Notes: generated by a model not told the origin, from the sequence alone. A stretch of 33,548 nt of DNA from JBBIND01 sp037444075 (GCA_037444075.1 JBBIND010000048.1:1-33548); one strand, 5' to 3'; positions 25,024-32,963 are shown, counted from the stretch's first letter. Numbers and translations are program-made.

Positions 25024-25215
25024 GCTAGAAGCGGGCAACGGCATTGAACACCGTATCAGGACCGCCTGCCGTGAGCAAGCCGACGGCGCAGGGTACACGC
25101 GCGCCGTGTTCGCTTCGCGCTATTTGACCTGTGCATTTCCGCTCGCGCGGTTGTATTCTGCTTGGAAGGCTGTGAACAACAACGATCAATCCAGACCCGT
25201 CAGGAACTCCCGGCC

Positions 25216-27498
25216 ATGACCCGCGCCGAATTCCTTTCGCTTCTGCTCGCGCAGGCGTTGCCCGCGCCTCGCAAGCACTATACTGTCGTGGCGCCCGGCA
25301 CTCATCCGGGCATCCTCTTTTCCGCCGCGGAAGTGGCTGCCCTGCGCAAGCGCACACAAGCACCTGGCCTGCCCGGAGAAGCCTGGCGCCGCGTCCGCAG
25401 TCTCGCCGCCGCCGAATCCCCCGCCGCGCTCACAGTGAAGCAGGCGGTCAGCCGCCAGGGAGTGCGCCTCGCGGAACAACTTGAAGCCATGGCTTTGGTG
25501 TATCAAGTGGAACGCGACGAGGAAGTGGGCCGCCGCGCCGCCGCGCTGTTTGAATCCATCGCACTCAACATCGAGGCGCGCGAGTTTCACCGTGTCGTCG
25601 ACAGCGATTTCTTCGCGACCGAGCACTGGCCGCTCTCATTCGCCTACGCCTGGGACTGGCTCTATCCGCTGCTTTCATCAACCTCCAGGACACGCCTGCT
25701 GGAGGCCCTCGAACACTGGAACGCCGCGCTGTTCGAACACACGGAAAGCTGGTGGTGGCGGGACGCCGGTTACAACTGCGGCGCGATCCCCGTAGGCGCA
25801 CAGGGCGTGCTGCTATGCGCGATCCGCGGCGAATCGCGCCACCCGCAACTCGAGCACTGGCTCTCCACCTGCTTCCGCAAAGTCAGCCGCAACTACTTCC
25901 CCGCAACGTGGCGCGCCAACGGCATCTGCAACGAAGGTCCGGGCTACGCCCACTACCACAGGAATCCGACGCTGTTCGCCGAGGCGATGCGGCGTCTCGG
26001 GGGGCCCGACATCATCCCCGCTTCCGGCGCGGTCAACGCCATGCACTACTTGCGCCACCAGTGGATGCCTCAGGGCGGGTGCGGGCCGGTGGGGGACAAC
26101 ACCGGCTATGGCCGCCGCGTCTTCCAGCCCATTTACCTACACGGCATCCGTGAGACCGGCGACGCCGCCGGCCTGTGGACCTTCGAGAAGTACGCCGATA
26201 TCGACCGCATCAATCCCACCGGTGTTTTCCTCTACTGGCCTGACCATCTCACGCCGGCCAGCCCCGGCTCGCTGGACCTGCCTGTCTCTCACTACTTCGA
26301 AATCGATCCGAACCGCGCCGGTTATTTGTTCGCCCGCAACCAGTGGGACGACGAACGCGCCTCATGGTTCGTCTTCACCACGCGCCACGACAACGCCAAC
26401 CACACCCATTACGACCCAAACAGTTTCCTCTTTACCGCCTTCGGCGAGCAGTTCGCCGCGCACGAGAACATCTTTCCCTATAGCCACCGGCATCACGGCG
26501 CCGACATCGAGCACAACATCGTCATCGTCGGTGAAGGCGGCATGCCCGTCGCGGACCGCCCCACCTCGGCCGGCGACGACGGCTCGTTGTTCGGGTTCAT
26601 GACCGGGGTGGTGGCCGGCCACTTTGCCGACTACGCCCGCGGCGATGCCCGCCGCTCCTACGCTGACCGCTCTGTGCGCGGCGACCCTCCCGCCGTGCGC
26701 GCTGAGCGGGCCGTGCTGTTTTCCAAGCAGGGGCCGGTACCGTATATCGTCGTTGCCGATGACATCCAGCGCAGCGCCGCCGAACACGACTACTACTGGC
26801 AGTGGTACAGCCAGGCGAAGCAGGTGGCCGGCAGCGGCACTTGCGAAGCACCGTTCTGCTTCACAGGGAAGAACGCGAGTTGCCTGCTCGCCTTCCACAC
26901 TCCGGAAATACCCGCGCATGACTTTCGAGTGGTGCACAGCGAAGACGCGCGCCGCCAATACGAACTCGGCCTGCTTCGTGTGCATCTGCGCGGATCCCGC
27001 GTCCGCTTCCTGGCCGTCGCTGCCGCGCACCGCAGCGGCGAGCCGGAACCGCGCCTCTCGCGCGGCCCGGAAGTTGCTGGCAGCGCGGTGGCGTTCAGCA
27101 TGGCCGTCGCTGGCCCCGGCTTCTCCGACCTGATCGTGTGGCAGCCTGAGGAAACGGCGGACACCCCCGGCCGGCTGCTCACTTGCGGCGAACTGAAGAC
27201 CGACGCGTTCCTCACCATGCTGCGCCGCGGTCCGCAAGGCGAGTTGCTGGGTTACGTTTTCGGCGATGGACGCCTGTTGGAGTACGAGGGCAAGACTCTC
27301 GCGCGGTCGGAAGCCGGCCTGTGCGTCAGCGCCGGACGGGACAAAGTGATGGTTGCCGGACCTCGGCGCGCTCGCCTCAACCTGGCGCCTCTGCCCGCCG
27401 CCGGCGAGCTATGGCGTCCGCACCGTTCCGCGCGCGTTTGGGTCGACGGCGAGCCGCTCTCGCCCGGGGCTCCCAGCCGGGTCACTCTGTTGGGGTAA
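25216..27498 (+). CDS. heparinase II/III-family polysaccharide lyase-like protein
   Basis: A 760-residue protein from ATG 25216. The N-terminal region (VVAPGTHPGILFSAAEVAAL) introduces an alpha/alpha toroid domain, residues about 30-360, with WPLSFAYAWDWLYPLLSS, WWWRDAGYNCGAIPVGA and the likely catalytic NEGPGYAHYHRNPTLFAEAM. The heparinase II/III beta-sandwich begins around HTHYDPNSFLFTAFGEQFAA and HGADIEHNIVIVGEG. Members cleave uronic acid-containing polysaccharides such as heparin, heparan and alginate by beta-elimination. The first 14 residues are moderately hydrophobic but not a clear signal peptide. A TTG start further upstream (25162) is possible but lacks support. Divergent from a sulfatase, it suggests degradation of a sulfated acidic glycan; the exact substrate is unknown. 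Confidence 0.88.
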   Translation: MTRAEFLSLLLAQALPAPRKHYTVVAPGTHPGILFSAAEVAALRKRTQAPGLPGEAWRRVRSLAAAESPAALTVKQAVSRQGVRLAEQLEAMALVYQVERDEEVGRRAAALFESIALNIEAREFHRVVDSDFFATEHWPLSFAYAWDWLYPLLSSTSRTRLLEALEHWNAALFEHTESWWWRDAGYNCGAIPVGAQGVLLCAIRGESRHPQLEHWLSTCFRKVSRNYFPATWRANGICNEGPGYAHYHRNPTLFAEAMRRLGGPDIIPASGAVNAMHYLRHQWMPQGGCGPVGDNTGYGRRVFQPIYLHGIRETGDAAGLWTFEKYADIDRINPTGVFLYWPDHLTPASPGSLDLPVSHYFEIDPNRAGYLFARNQWDDERASWFVFTTRHDNANHTHYDPNSFLFTAFGEQFAAHENIFPYSHRHHGADIEHNIVIVGEGGMPVADRPTSAGDDGSLFGFMTGVVAGHFADYARGDARRSYADRSVRGDPPAVRAERAVLFSKQGPVPYIVVADDIQRSAAEHDYYWQWYSQAKQVAGSGTCEAPFCFTGKNASCLLAFHTPEIPAHDFRVVHSEDARRQYELGLLRVHLRGSRVRFLAVAAAHRSGEPEPRLSRGPEVAGSAVAFSMAVAGPGFSDLIVWQPEETADTPGRLLTCGELKTDAFLTMLRRGPQGELLGYVFGDGRLLEYEGKTLARSEAGLCVSAGRDKVMVAGPRRARLNLAPLPAAGELWRPHRSARVWVDGEPLSPGAPSRVTLLG

Positions 27499-27687
27499 GC
27501 TCGCGCCGCAAAAACCGTATTGTTCGGGGCTCCCTTGTCAACTGAGGCAGGCCGCGTGCGCTATGTGTCTCCGGCGGGGAGCGTCACGACCCTCTTCGGC
27601 AGGTAGCCCCACCGGACCGTCGCCGGGCTGCTAAAGTGGTGACTTGGCATCGGCGCCCCTGTTAGCCGGGTCAGCCGGTTCGGCCGA

Positions 27688-28965
27688 ATGACAAAGCGGA
27701 TTTTGATCCGTGGAGCCCGGCAATTGCTGACCTTGCGCGGCTCAAGCGGACCCCGCCGGGGGGCCGCGATGCGGAGCTTAGGTTTGATCGAAGACGGCGC
27801 CGTTTTCATCGTGGACGGCGTTATTCAGGCGGTGGGGCCCAGCCGGCGCATCGAAAACCTGGCCGAAGCCCGTAACGCCCTGGAAATCAGCGCCGACGGC
27901 CGGGTCGTCATGCCCGGCTTCGTGGACTGCCGCACCCACCTGATTTGTCCTCCGGCGCGGCTCCCTGAACAAGAGACCCTTCTGGAGGAAACACCTACCG
28001 CGGGAGGCGGTTGGCCGGTTCCTGAAACCTTCGCTTCAGTTCGCCATCTCAGACAGATTTCGACGCGGCGTATGGAGATGGTGGCGCGCAAGCTGCTCAG
28101 GCAGTTTGTCCGGTATGGGACCACCACTCTTGAAGCCGGCACCGGCTACGGGTTGGACGAGACGACCGAGATGCGCACCCTGCGCGTCTACAAGGCCATC
28201 GACAAGAAACCACTGGACGTGGAAGCGACTTTTCTGGGCGCGCGCGCCGTCCCTCCGGAATACGAGCGCCGGAGTGGGGAGTATCTTCAGCGGATTCTCC
28301 AGGAACTCCTGCCGAAGGTGGCGCAACGGAAGCTGGCGAGGTACGCGGGTATCACGTGCGGAGAGGGCGGGTTCACACCGCAGGAGTCGCTCGAGTTCCT
28401 ACGGGCGGCGCGTGAACTGGGCCTCCATACCCGCATCCACCTGGAGGGGGAATCCCTGGCGGCTGGTGCAGCAGCAGCCGTGCAAGGGGGCGCTGCTAGC
28501 GCTGACCACCTCGCCGCGGCAGGCGAGCAGGAGGCACGGTTGCTGGCGAACTCCCCTACCGTCGCCACGCTCCTGCCTGGCTACACATACCATCTGGGCT
28601 CAGAGCGCTATCCGCCGGCGAGACTGTTCATTGACACCGGCGTCGCCGTGTCCCTGGCGAGCGGCTTCACTATGGACACCTGTCCCACCTGGAGCATGCC
28701 CATGGTCCTTTCGCTGGCTTGCGCCCGGATGCGCATGACCCCCGCCGAAGCCATCACCGCAGCCACCATCAACGCCGCCCATGCCTTGCGGCGCGCTTCG
28801 ACTCTGGGCAGTCTGGAGTATGGGAAACAGGCGGACTTGATCATGGTAGACGCGCCAGACTACCGGGAAATCCCGTACCATTTCGGTGTGAACCTGGTTG
28901 CGTTGACGATCAAGCGGGGTGAAGTGCTTCACCCGCGAGTGGAGTACCCTTGGCCGGAGTCCTAG
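27688..28965 (+). CDS. HutI-like amidohydrolase (imidazolonepropionase homolog) lacking key active-site residues
   Basis: A 425-residue protein aligned by eye to imidazolonepropionase along its whole length: SSGPRRGAAMRSLGLIEDGA, VMPGFVDCRTH, YGTTTLEAGTGYGL, TFLGARAVPPEYE, SADHLAAAGE, ATLLPGYTYHLG, ITAATINAAHALR and a C-terminal YGKQADLIMVDAPDYREIPY. True HutI cleaves imidazolonepropionate to formiminoglutamate. Here the first His of the HxH zinc motif is R82, the GAHA His is R186, the Glu of HADE is G254, and the Asp of TDFNPG is G326; H84, H251 and H274 remain. The protein is therefore unlikely to be a normal zinc-dependent HutI, so no symbol is given. It overlaps the glutamate formimidoyltransferase gene by 16 bases. 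No clear ribosome-binding site precedes ATG 27688. Confidence 0.85.
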   Translation: MTKRILIRGARQLLTLRGSSGPRRGAAMRSLGLIEDGAVFIVDGVIQAVGPSRRIENLAEARNALEISADGRVVMPGFVDCRTHLICPPARLPEQETLLEETPTAGGGWPVPETFASVRHLRQISTRRMEMVARKLLRQFVRYGTTTLEAGTGYGLDETTEMRTLRVYKAIDKKPLDVEATFLGARAVPPEYERRSGEYLQRILQELLPKVAQRKLARYAGITCGEGGFTPQESLEFLRAARELGLHTRIHLEGESLAAGAAAAVQGGAASADHLAAAGEQEARLLANSPTVATLLPGYTYHLGSERYPPARLFIDTGVAVSLASGFTMDTCPTWSMPMVLSLACARMRMTPAEAITAATINAAHALRRASTLGSLEYGKQADLIMVDAPDYREIPYHFGVNLVALTIKRGEVLHPRVEYPWPES

Positions 28966-29882
28966 TCTCGTGCGTGCCCAATTTTTCTGAGGGCCGCGAC
29001 GCGGACAAGATCTCAGCGCTGACAGCGGCCATCGCCTCAGCCGAAGGAGTCTGGGTCCTGGACTGCCACCAGGACCCCGATCACCATCGAAGCGTCATCA
29101 CTTTTGTGGGACCGCCCGAGGCCGTGCTCGAGGGGGCTTTGCGTGGCGCGGCCAAGGCTTTTGAAGTGATTGACATGAACGGGCACGCCGGCGTGCACCC
29201 TCGCATCGGTGCGTTGGACGTGCTGCCCTTCGTGCCGTACTCGGGCGTTTCTCTCGAAGACTGCGCGCGGCTTGCAGTTCGGGCGGGCCATGAGTTGTGG
29301 CAACGCCACGGCGTTCCAGTCTATTTCTACGGCGCCGCCTCGCCTCACGCCGGGCGCGCCGCTCTAGCCGACATCCGCCGGGGCGGATTTGAAACCCTCA
29401 AGGAGCTTGTCCGGCTGAACGCCGGGCGGCAACCCGACGTCGGGGAGTCCGGCCTGCACCCCACCGCGGGCGCCGCTGTTGTTGGCGCCCGTCCCTGGCT
29501 GGTCGCTTACAACGTCGTGTTGGATTCAGCCGACGTCGAGGCAGCTCGCGCCATTGCCCGGGCCGTCCGCCAGAGCACGGGCGGCCTGCCGGGCGTGCAG
29601 GCGCTGGGTTTGTGGCTGGCCTCGCGAGGCCTGACGCAGGTTTCCATGAACCTCACCGACGTCTCTGCCACCACGCCATACGACGCTCTGCTGGCAGTGG
29701 AGCGCGAAGCGGCGGCGCGAGGGGTGGAGGTCCTGGAGAGCGAACTGGTCGGATTAGCTCCTCGCCGGGCTCTCCAAACTCCACCGGGTTCGAGCCTCCG
29801 CCTCGGTCACCCCGCGGAGCATTACGCGTTCGAAGACCGACTGGAAAAGGCCATGCGGGCGGCCCGCGATAGAATGGAGTGA
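28950..29882 (+). CDS. ftcD: glutamate formimidoyltransferase (FtcD N-terminal enzyme)
   Basis: A 310-residue protein covering the two formimidoyltransferase subdomains, without the cyclodeaminase domain found in bifunctional FTCD. Motifs: VSCVPNFSEGRD at the N-terminus, DCHQDPDHHRSVITFVG, DMNGHAGVHPRIGALDVLPF with the likely catalytic His79, VPVYFYGAASP, and GLHPTAGAAVVGARPWLVAYN. It transfers the formimino group of formiminoglutamate to tetrahydrofolate, the last step of one histidine-degradation route, in the cytoplasm. The TTG start lies inside the HutI-like gene; a GTG at 28974 would truncate the conserved SCVPNFSEG. The lipA ATG follows directly on its stop codon. No hutH or hutU is visible in the window. 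Confidence 0.93.
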   Translation: MAGVLVSCVPNFSEGRDADKISALTAAIASAEGVWVLDCHQDPDHHRSVITFVGPPEAVLEGALRGAAKAFEVIDMNGHAGVHPRIGALDVLPFVPYSGVSLEDCARLAVRAGHELWQRHGVPVYFYGAASPHAGRAALADIRRGGFETLKELVRLNAGRQPDVGESGLHPTAGAAVVGARPWLVAYNVVLDSADVEAARAIARAVRQSTGGLPGVQALGLWLASRGLTQVSMNLTDVSATTPYDALLAVEREAAARGVEVLESELVGLAPRRALQTPPGSSLRLGHPAEHYAFEDRLEKAMRAARDRME

Positions 29883-30764
29883 ATGCTGGTCAGCATTCAA
29901 GCCAGAAAGCCTAAAAGGCCGGATTGGCTGCGCGCGCCGGCTCCGGCCGGGGGGCATTTTCGCGAAGTCAAACAATTGGCGGAACAACTGAAGCTCCACA
30001 CGGTTTGTGAGAGCGCCGCCTGCCCCAACATCGGCGAGTGCTGGAACCGGAGAACGGCCACCTTCATGATCCTGGGCAACGTGTGCACCCGGCGGTGCCG
30101 CTTTTGCGCGGTGTCCAAGGGCGCGCCGCTCAACGTGGATCACGAGGAGCCTCAACGGGTTGCCGAAGCCGTGGCCACGCTCGGATTGCGCCACGCCGTC
30201 ATCACCAGCGTGAACCGCGATGACCTGAAAGACGGCGGAGCGGAGCTGTTCGCGCTGACCATTCGAGCCATCCGCCACCGCGTGCCCGCTTGCAGCGTCG
30301 AGGTGCTGGTTCCGGACTTTCAGGGATCCGCCCGGTCTCTGGTGACAGTTCTGGAAGCCGGACCGGACGTCATGAACCACAACGTGGAGACCGTCCCGCG
30401 GCTCTACCGGACAATCCGCCCGGGATCGCGTTATGCGCGGTCTCTCGAGCTGCTCAACCAGTCCAAGCGCAGCCGCCCGGGCATCGCCACGAAGTCAGGC
30501 CTGATGCTTGGTTTAGGGGAAACTCTTGAGGAAGTACTTGAAGTGATGCGGGACCTCCGCTCCTGCCAGGTGGATACGCTTACCCTGGGGCAGTATCTCA
30601 GTCCGTCCCCAGCCCATGCCCCGGTGATTCGCTTTGTTCCGCCCTCCGAGTTTGGCGCTTTGCGGGATCTGGGCAGGAACATGGGCTTCACCCACGTGGA
30701 AGCCGGTCCGCTGGTGCGAAGTTCCTATCACGCCGCCGACGCGTTGCGAACCTCCGGCGAATAA
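29883..30764 (+). CDS. lipA: lipoyl synthase LipA (radical SAM)
   Basis: A 293-residue protein with both cluster motifs of LipA: the auxiliary cluster C42-x4-C47-x5-C53 in CESAACPNIGEC, and the radical-SAM cluster C68-x3-C72-x2-C75 in CTRRCRFC. Other hallmarks are TATFMILGNVCTR, VTSVNRDDL-like ITSVNRDDLKDGGAEL, DVMNHNVETVPRLY, KSGLMLGLGETLEEV, TLGQYLSPS and the C-terminal RSSYHA that ligates the auxiliary cluster. It inserts two sulfur atoms into octanoyl groups on lipoate-dependent proteins. The ATG directly follows the ftcD stop, so it is co-transcribed with the HutI-like/ftcD pair. A stem-loop begins at the base after its stop codon and covers the ribosome-binding site of the next gene. 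lipB is not in the window. Confidence 0.97.
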   Translation: MLVSIQARKPKRPDWLRAPAPAGGHFREVKQLAEQLKLHTVCESAACPNIGECWNRRTATFMILGNVCTRRCRFCAVSKGAPLNVDHEEPQRVAEAVATLGLRHAVITSVNRDDLKDGGAELFALTIRAIRHRVPACSVEVLVPDFQGSARSLVTVLEAGPDVMNHNVETVPRLYRTIRPGSRYARSLELLNQSKRSRPGIATKSGLMLGLGETLEEVLEVMRDLRSCQVDTLTLGQYLSPSPAHAPVIRFVPPSEFGALRDLGRNMGFTHVEAGPLVRSSYHAADALRTSGE

Positions 30765-30786
30765 TCCTCGTCTACTTAGGCGAGGA
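30765..30786 (+). promoter_or_regulatory. hairpin covering the ribosome-binding site of the small membrane protein gene
   Basis: TCCTCG (30765-30770) pairs with CGAGGA (30781-30786), and the stem continues with a U-G wobble, C-G and U-A around a four-base loop, about nine pairs. It starts right after the lipA stop codon and ties up the first part of AGGAGGT (30783-30789), the Shine-Dalgarno sequence of the next gene. No T-tract follows, so translational control or coupling to lipA translation is more likely than termination. Confidence 0.5.
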
Positions 30787-30793
30787 GGTGTAC

Positions 30794-30994
30794 ATGTTGA
30801 AGTTTCTTCTGTGGTGTATTCTGCTGGTGCTGTGCTGGCCATTGGCGTTGCTGGCATTACTGCTGTACCCTCTGATCTGGCTAATCTTGCTTCCATTCAG
30901 GCTTGTCGGAATCGCGGTAGGAGCGGTTCTGGACTTCGTCTGGGCAGTCGTCACGCTTCCCGCCAGGCTCGTCCGCAGCATGGGCAAAACATGA
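30794..30994 (+). CDS. small hydrophobic membrane protein
   Basis: A 66-residue protein, almost entirely hydrophobic, with probably two membrane segments: FLLWCILLVLCWPLALLALL continuing to about residue 34, and VGIAVGAVLDFVWAVVTLPA, then a basic tail (RLVRSMGKT). ATG 30794 is chosen over GTG 30788 because the strong ribosome-binding site AGGAGG (30783-30788) ends five bases before the ATG and overlaps the GTG. It follows lipA by 29 bases. I do not recognise a family. The good ribosome-binding site and membrane-protein composition support a real gene; the function is unknown. Confidence 0.7.
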   Translation: MLKFLLWCILLVLCWPLALLALLLYPLIWLILLPFRLVGIAVGAVLDFVWAVVTLPARLVRSMGKT

Positions 30995-31014
30995 AAATCC
31001 TTTAACTAGAGCGC

Positions 31015-31153
31015 AGTTTCAGATATCCTGGTAGGTGAGGCCGCTATTCGGCCTAACAGTTCTTTGCAGTCGCATCTGCCCAAACCAGCAGCTAGAGGCA
31101 GTGGAACGTCAATACAGCTGAGCGGGCCAAACCGCTCATGGAAGGAGGTTGCC
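31015..31153 (+). promoter_or_regulatory. structured leader before the Cache-sensor gene
   Basis: The leader holds AGGCCG-CTATT-CGGCCT (31038-31054), CTGCC paired with GGCAG (31076-31080 and 31097-31101), and TGAGCGG-GCCAAA-CCGCTCA (31119-31138) just before AAGGAGG. GGTAGGTGAGGC at about 31030 and CTGCCC downstream recall parts of the M-box Mg2+ riboswitch, but the rest does not align, so no riboswitch class is called. Confidence 0.35.
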
Positions 31154-32293
31154 ATGCCTAAAGACACGTTCGAGTTGCGAGTATCCGTCCGGAAGCTGCT
31201 AATCGGCCTTCTGGTAACCCTTGTCCCTATCAGCCTGGCGGGTTTGTACGTCATTACCCAGAGCGCAGACGCCCTTGAGAAGTCCATCGGGACACATTTC
31301 AAGATCTACGCTGAATCCACGGCATCCGGGGTGGCAGAGTTCATCCACAGTCGAGTGATCAACGTGGGAACTATCGCCACGGAACCAGCCGTGCTGGACG
31401 CCATCCAAAGCTCCAACCGTTCCTACGGGGGCATGAGCACCGCGGCGGCCACGGCGCGCATCGAGCGGATTGAGAAAGAGTGGAACACCCCCGCCGCCGA
31501 TGCGGTGGTCAGAGACATATTGGGTTCGCGGGCTTCCCGATGGCTGCGCCGCTATCAGGAAATAGACCGCAGATTCCTGCGTATCACGGTGACCGACGAA
31601 AGAGGAGCCACCGTAGCAGCTACCCACAAGACGCTGGACTATTTCCAGGCTGACGAAGATTTCTGGCAGGCCATTTACGCGCAGGGCAGGGGCGCTATCC
31701 ACCTGACCGATATCCTGTACGACGACGTCACCAAGTCGAACTACATCGGAGTCGGCGTCCCGGTGCTCGAAGAAGGCACCAATCGCTTCCTGGGAGCCGT
31801 GGACGCCCTGATCGATGTCAGCACCCTGTTCCGGTTGGTGAATCAGACTCAAGCGCCGCTCAACCTGAGGACTCTCCTTGTCAAAGACGACGGCACTGTG
31901 ATCAGTTCGCCGGAAGCCACGCTGTCAATGGGCATGAAATCGGGCGAATTCAGCGCCGTTCGCGACGCGCTGACCACCATTCAGGGGCGCCAGACCGGCT
32001 ACATCCTCAGTGACGTGCCCGACGGCGGGCGTCATCTGATTGGCTTTGCCGACACCGGGCTCAAGGAAGACTACCTTAACCTGGGTTGGGTTGTCCTGGT
32101 GGCCCAGGATGCGAGCCAAGCCTTGGCTCCCATCCGAGCCGTTGGCCGTTTGAACGCTTTACTGGCCCTCACAGGATTGGCCATGGTCACGCTTCTGGCT
32201 GTGTACTTTTCGCTGCACCGCACGCGGCCGTACATGGACCTGGAAACGGTCATGCGCAAACCGGAGGAACCCGAAAAGACCCAGGAGTCCTGA
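31154..32293 (+). CDS. membrane-anchored Cache-type extracytoplasmic sensor without output domain
   Basis: A 379-residue protein. The first membrane segment is about residues 14-35 (LLIGLLVTLVPISLAGLYVI), the second about 332-355 (LNALLALTGLAMVTLLAVYF). The region between looks like a double Cache (PAS-like) ligand-binding domain: FLRITVTDERGATVAATHKT, DEDFWQAIYAQGRGAIHLTD, GVGVPVLEEGTNRFLGAVDA and LLVKDDGTVISSPE. Such domains sit before HAMP, chemoreceptor, kinase or GGDEF modules, but here only about 25 charged residues (MRKPEEPEKTQES at the end) follow and the stop is at 32291-32293. ATG 31154 is chosen because AAGGAGG lies just upstream. It either signals through a separate partner or lost its output domain. 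The next gene is a TonB receptor fragment. Confidence 0.85.
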   Translation: MPKDTFELRVSVRKLLIGLLVTLVPISLAGLYVITQSADALEKSIGTHFKIYAESTASGVAEFIHSRVINVGTIATEPAVLDAIQSSNRSYGGMSTAAATARIERIEKEWNTPAADAVVRDILGSRASRWLRRYQEIDRRFLRITVTDERGATVAATHKTLDYFQADEDFWQAIYAQGRGAIHLTDILYDDVTKSNYIGVGVPVLEEGTNRFLGAVDALIDVSTLFRLVNQTQAPLNLRTLLVKDDGTVISSPEATLSMGMKSGEFSAVRDALTTIQGRQTGYILSDVPDGGRHLIGFADTGLKEDYLNLGWVVLVAQDASQALAPIRAVGRLNALLALTGLAMVTLLAVYFSLHRTRPYMDLETVMRKPEEPEKTQES

Positions 32294-32301
32294 GTCAACC
32301 A

Positions 32302-32360
32302 GCGCGCGGATCCGGACCGTGTGATATGCTTGGCGACCACGCGTAGAGAGGTCCGCGCGC
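32302..32360 (+). repeat. 11-bp inverted repeat abutting the start codon of the TonB receptor fragment
   Basis: GCGCGCGGATC (32302-32312) can pair with GGTCCGCGCGC (32350-32360) with one U-G wobble. The right arm touches the ATG at 32361 and overlaps the end of the GAGAGG ribosome-binding site. It could be a translation-inhibiting structure or a regulator site; only the base pairing is seen. Confidence 0.4.
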
Positions 32361-32697
32361 ATGCTTCGTTACTTGGCTTTCATTACAATCGGCTGCGCCA
32401 CCCTTGTGGCGCAAAACCCTTACGGCCGCATCACCGGCCGCGTCACGGACTCGGCCGGCGCCCTGGTGCCCGGAGTCACTGTCCGCGTCATCCACGAGTC
32501 GACCAACGTAGCCACGGCGACCGCCAGCAATGCTGAGGGCAACTATGAGGCCCTTAATCTGAATCCCGGCCGGTACCGGCTGGTTGCGGAACTGTCAGGA
32601 TTCAAGCGATACGAACGGGGCCCCATTGAGGTGCGTGTAGGTGACGTCCTCAACGTGCTCGTCGAGATGGAAATCGGCACGCTGACGGAGAGTGTCA
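32361..32697 (+). pseudogene. truncated TonB-dependent receptor (signal peptide and carboxypeptidase-like regulatory domain only)
   Basis: The first 112 codons are typical of acidobacterial Oar-like TonB-dependent receptors: a signal peptide ending LVAQ, then the carboxypeptidase regulatory-like domain GRITGRVTDSAGALVPGVTV, NVATATASNAEGNYEALNLN, PGRYRLVAELSGFKRYERG and MEIGTLTESV. In intact homologs of about 1000-1200 residues, the plug domain and barrel follow. Here the frame continues past about 32697 into unrelated, Arg/Ser/Gly-rich sequence that stops at 33005. The gene is therefore broken, with the plug and barrel missing from this strand up to the right edge. The frame itself is intact up to the break, which suggests a recent event. 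The start has GAGAGG about ten bases upstream. Confidence 0.75.
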
Positions 32698-32963
32698 GCG
32701 GAAGTTGCGTTCAGCGGCGGAGAGTTTGGAGCGGGGGCAGGGGGCGTCCATACCTTGTATATGCATCTGATACAAGAAACAGACGAAAATGCAAGCCCAA
32801 AGTGCAATGCGAATCTGCTCGTCCCGTTCAGGAGAGCCGGAACATGTCGGGAATCAAATGTTTCGATGTTCAATCAGGAGGTGGTTGCGGAATCGCTGAT
32901 TATTCCGGACCTTCATGGCCCGGTCTCACTGAAACGCTTCCTCGGTCAATCACCAAGGGATGG
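32698..32963. other. 266-base junction region, no recognised gene
   Basis: This stretch separates the truncated TonB receptor from the DUF1998 gene. It is visibly richer in A and T than the rest of the window (around 32755-32830) and contains the perfect inverted repeat CTTGTAT-N9-ATACAAG (32754-32776). Open frames on both strands were read and match nothing I recognise. It is probably the edge of inserted DNA. Confidence 0.5.

Noticed and set aside
31030..31138. M-box or c-di-GMP (GEMM) riboswitch
   Set aside because: Only short pieces agree; the conserved cores and spacing of both classes are not met.
32595..32873. 92-codon - strand frame downstream of the DUF1998 gene, considered as a drmC-like gene
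   Set aside because: It starts directly after a stop codon, runs antisense to the TonB domain and has no phospholipase D HKD motif.
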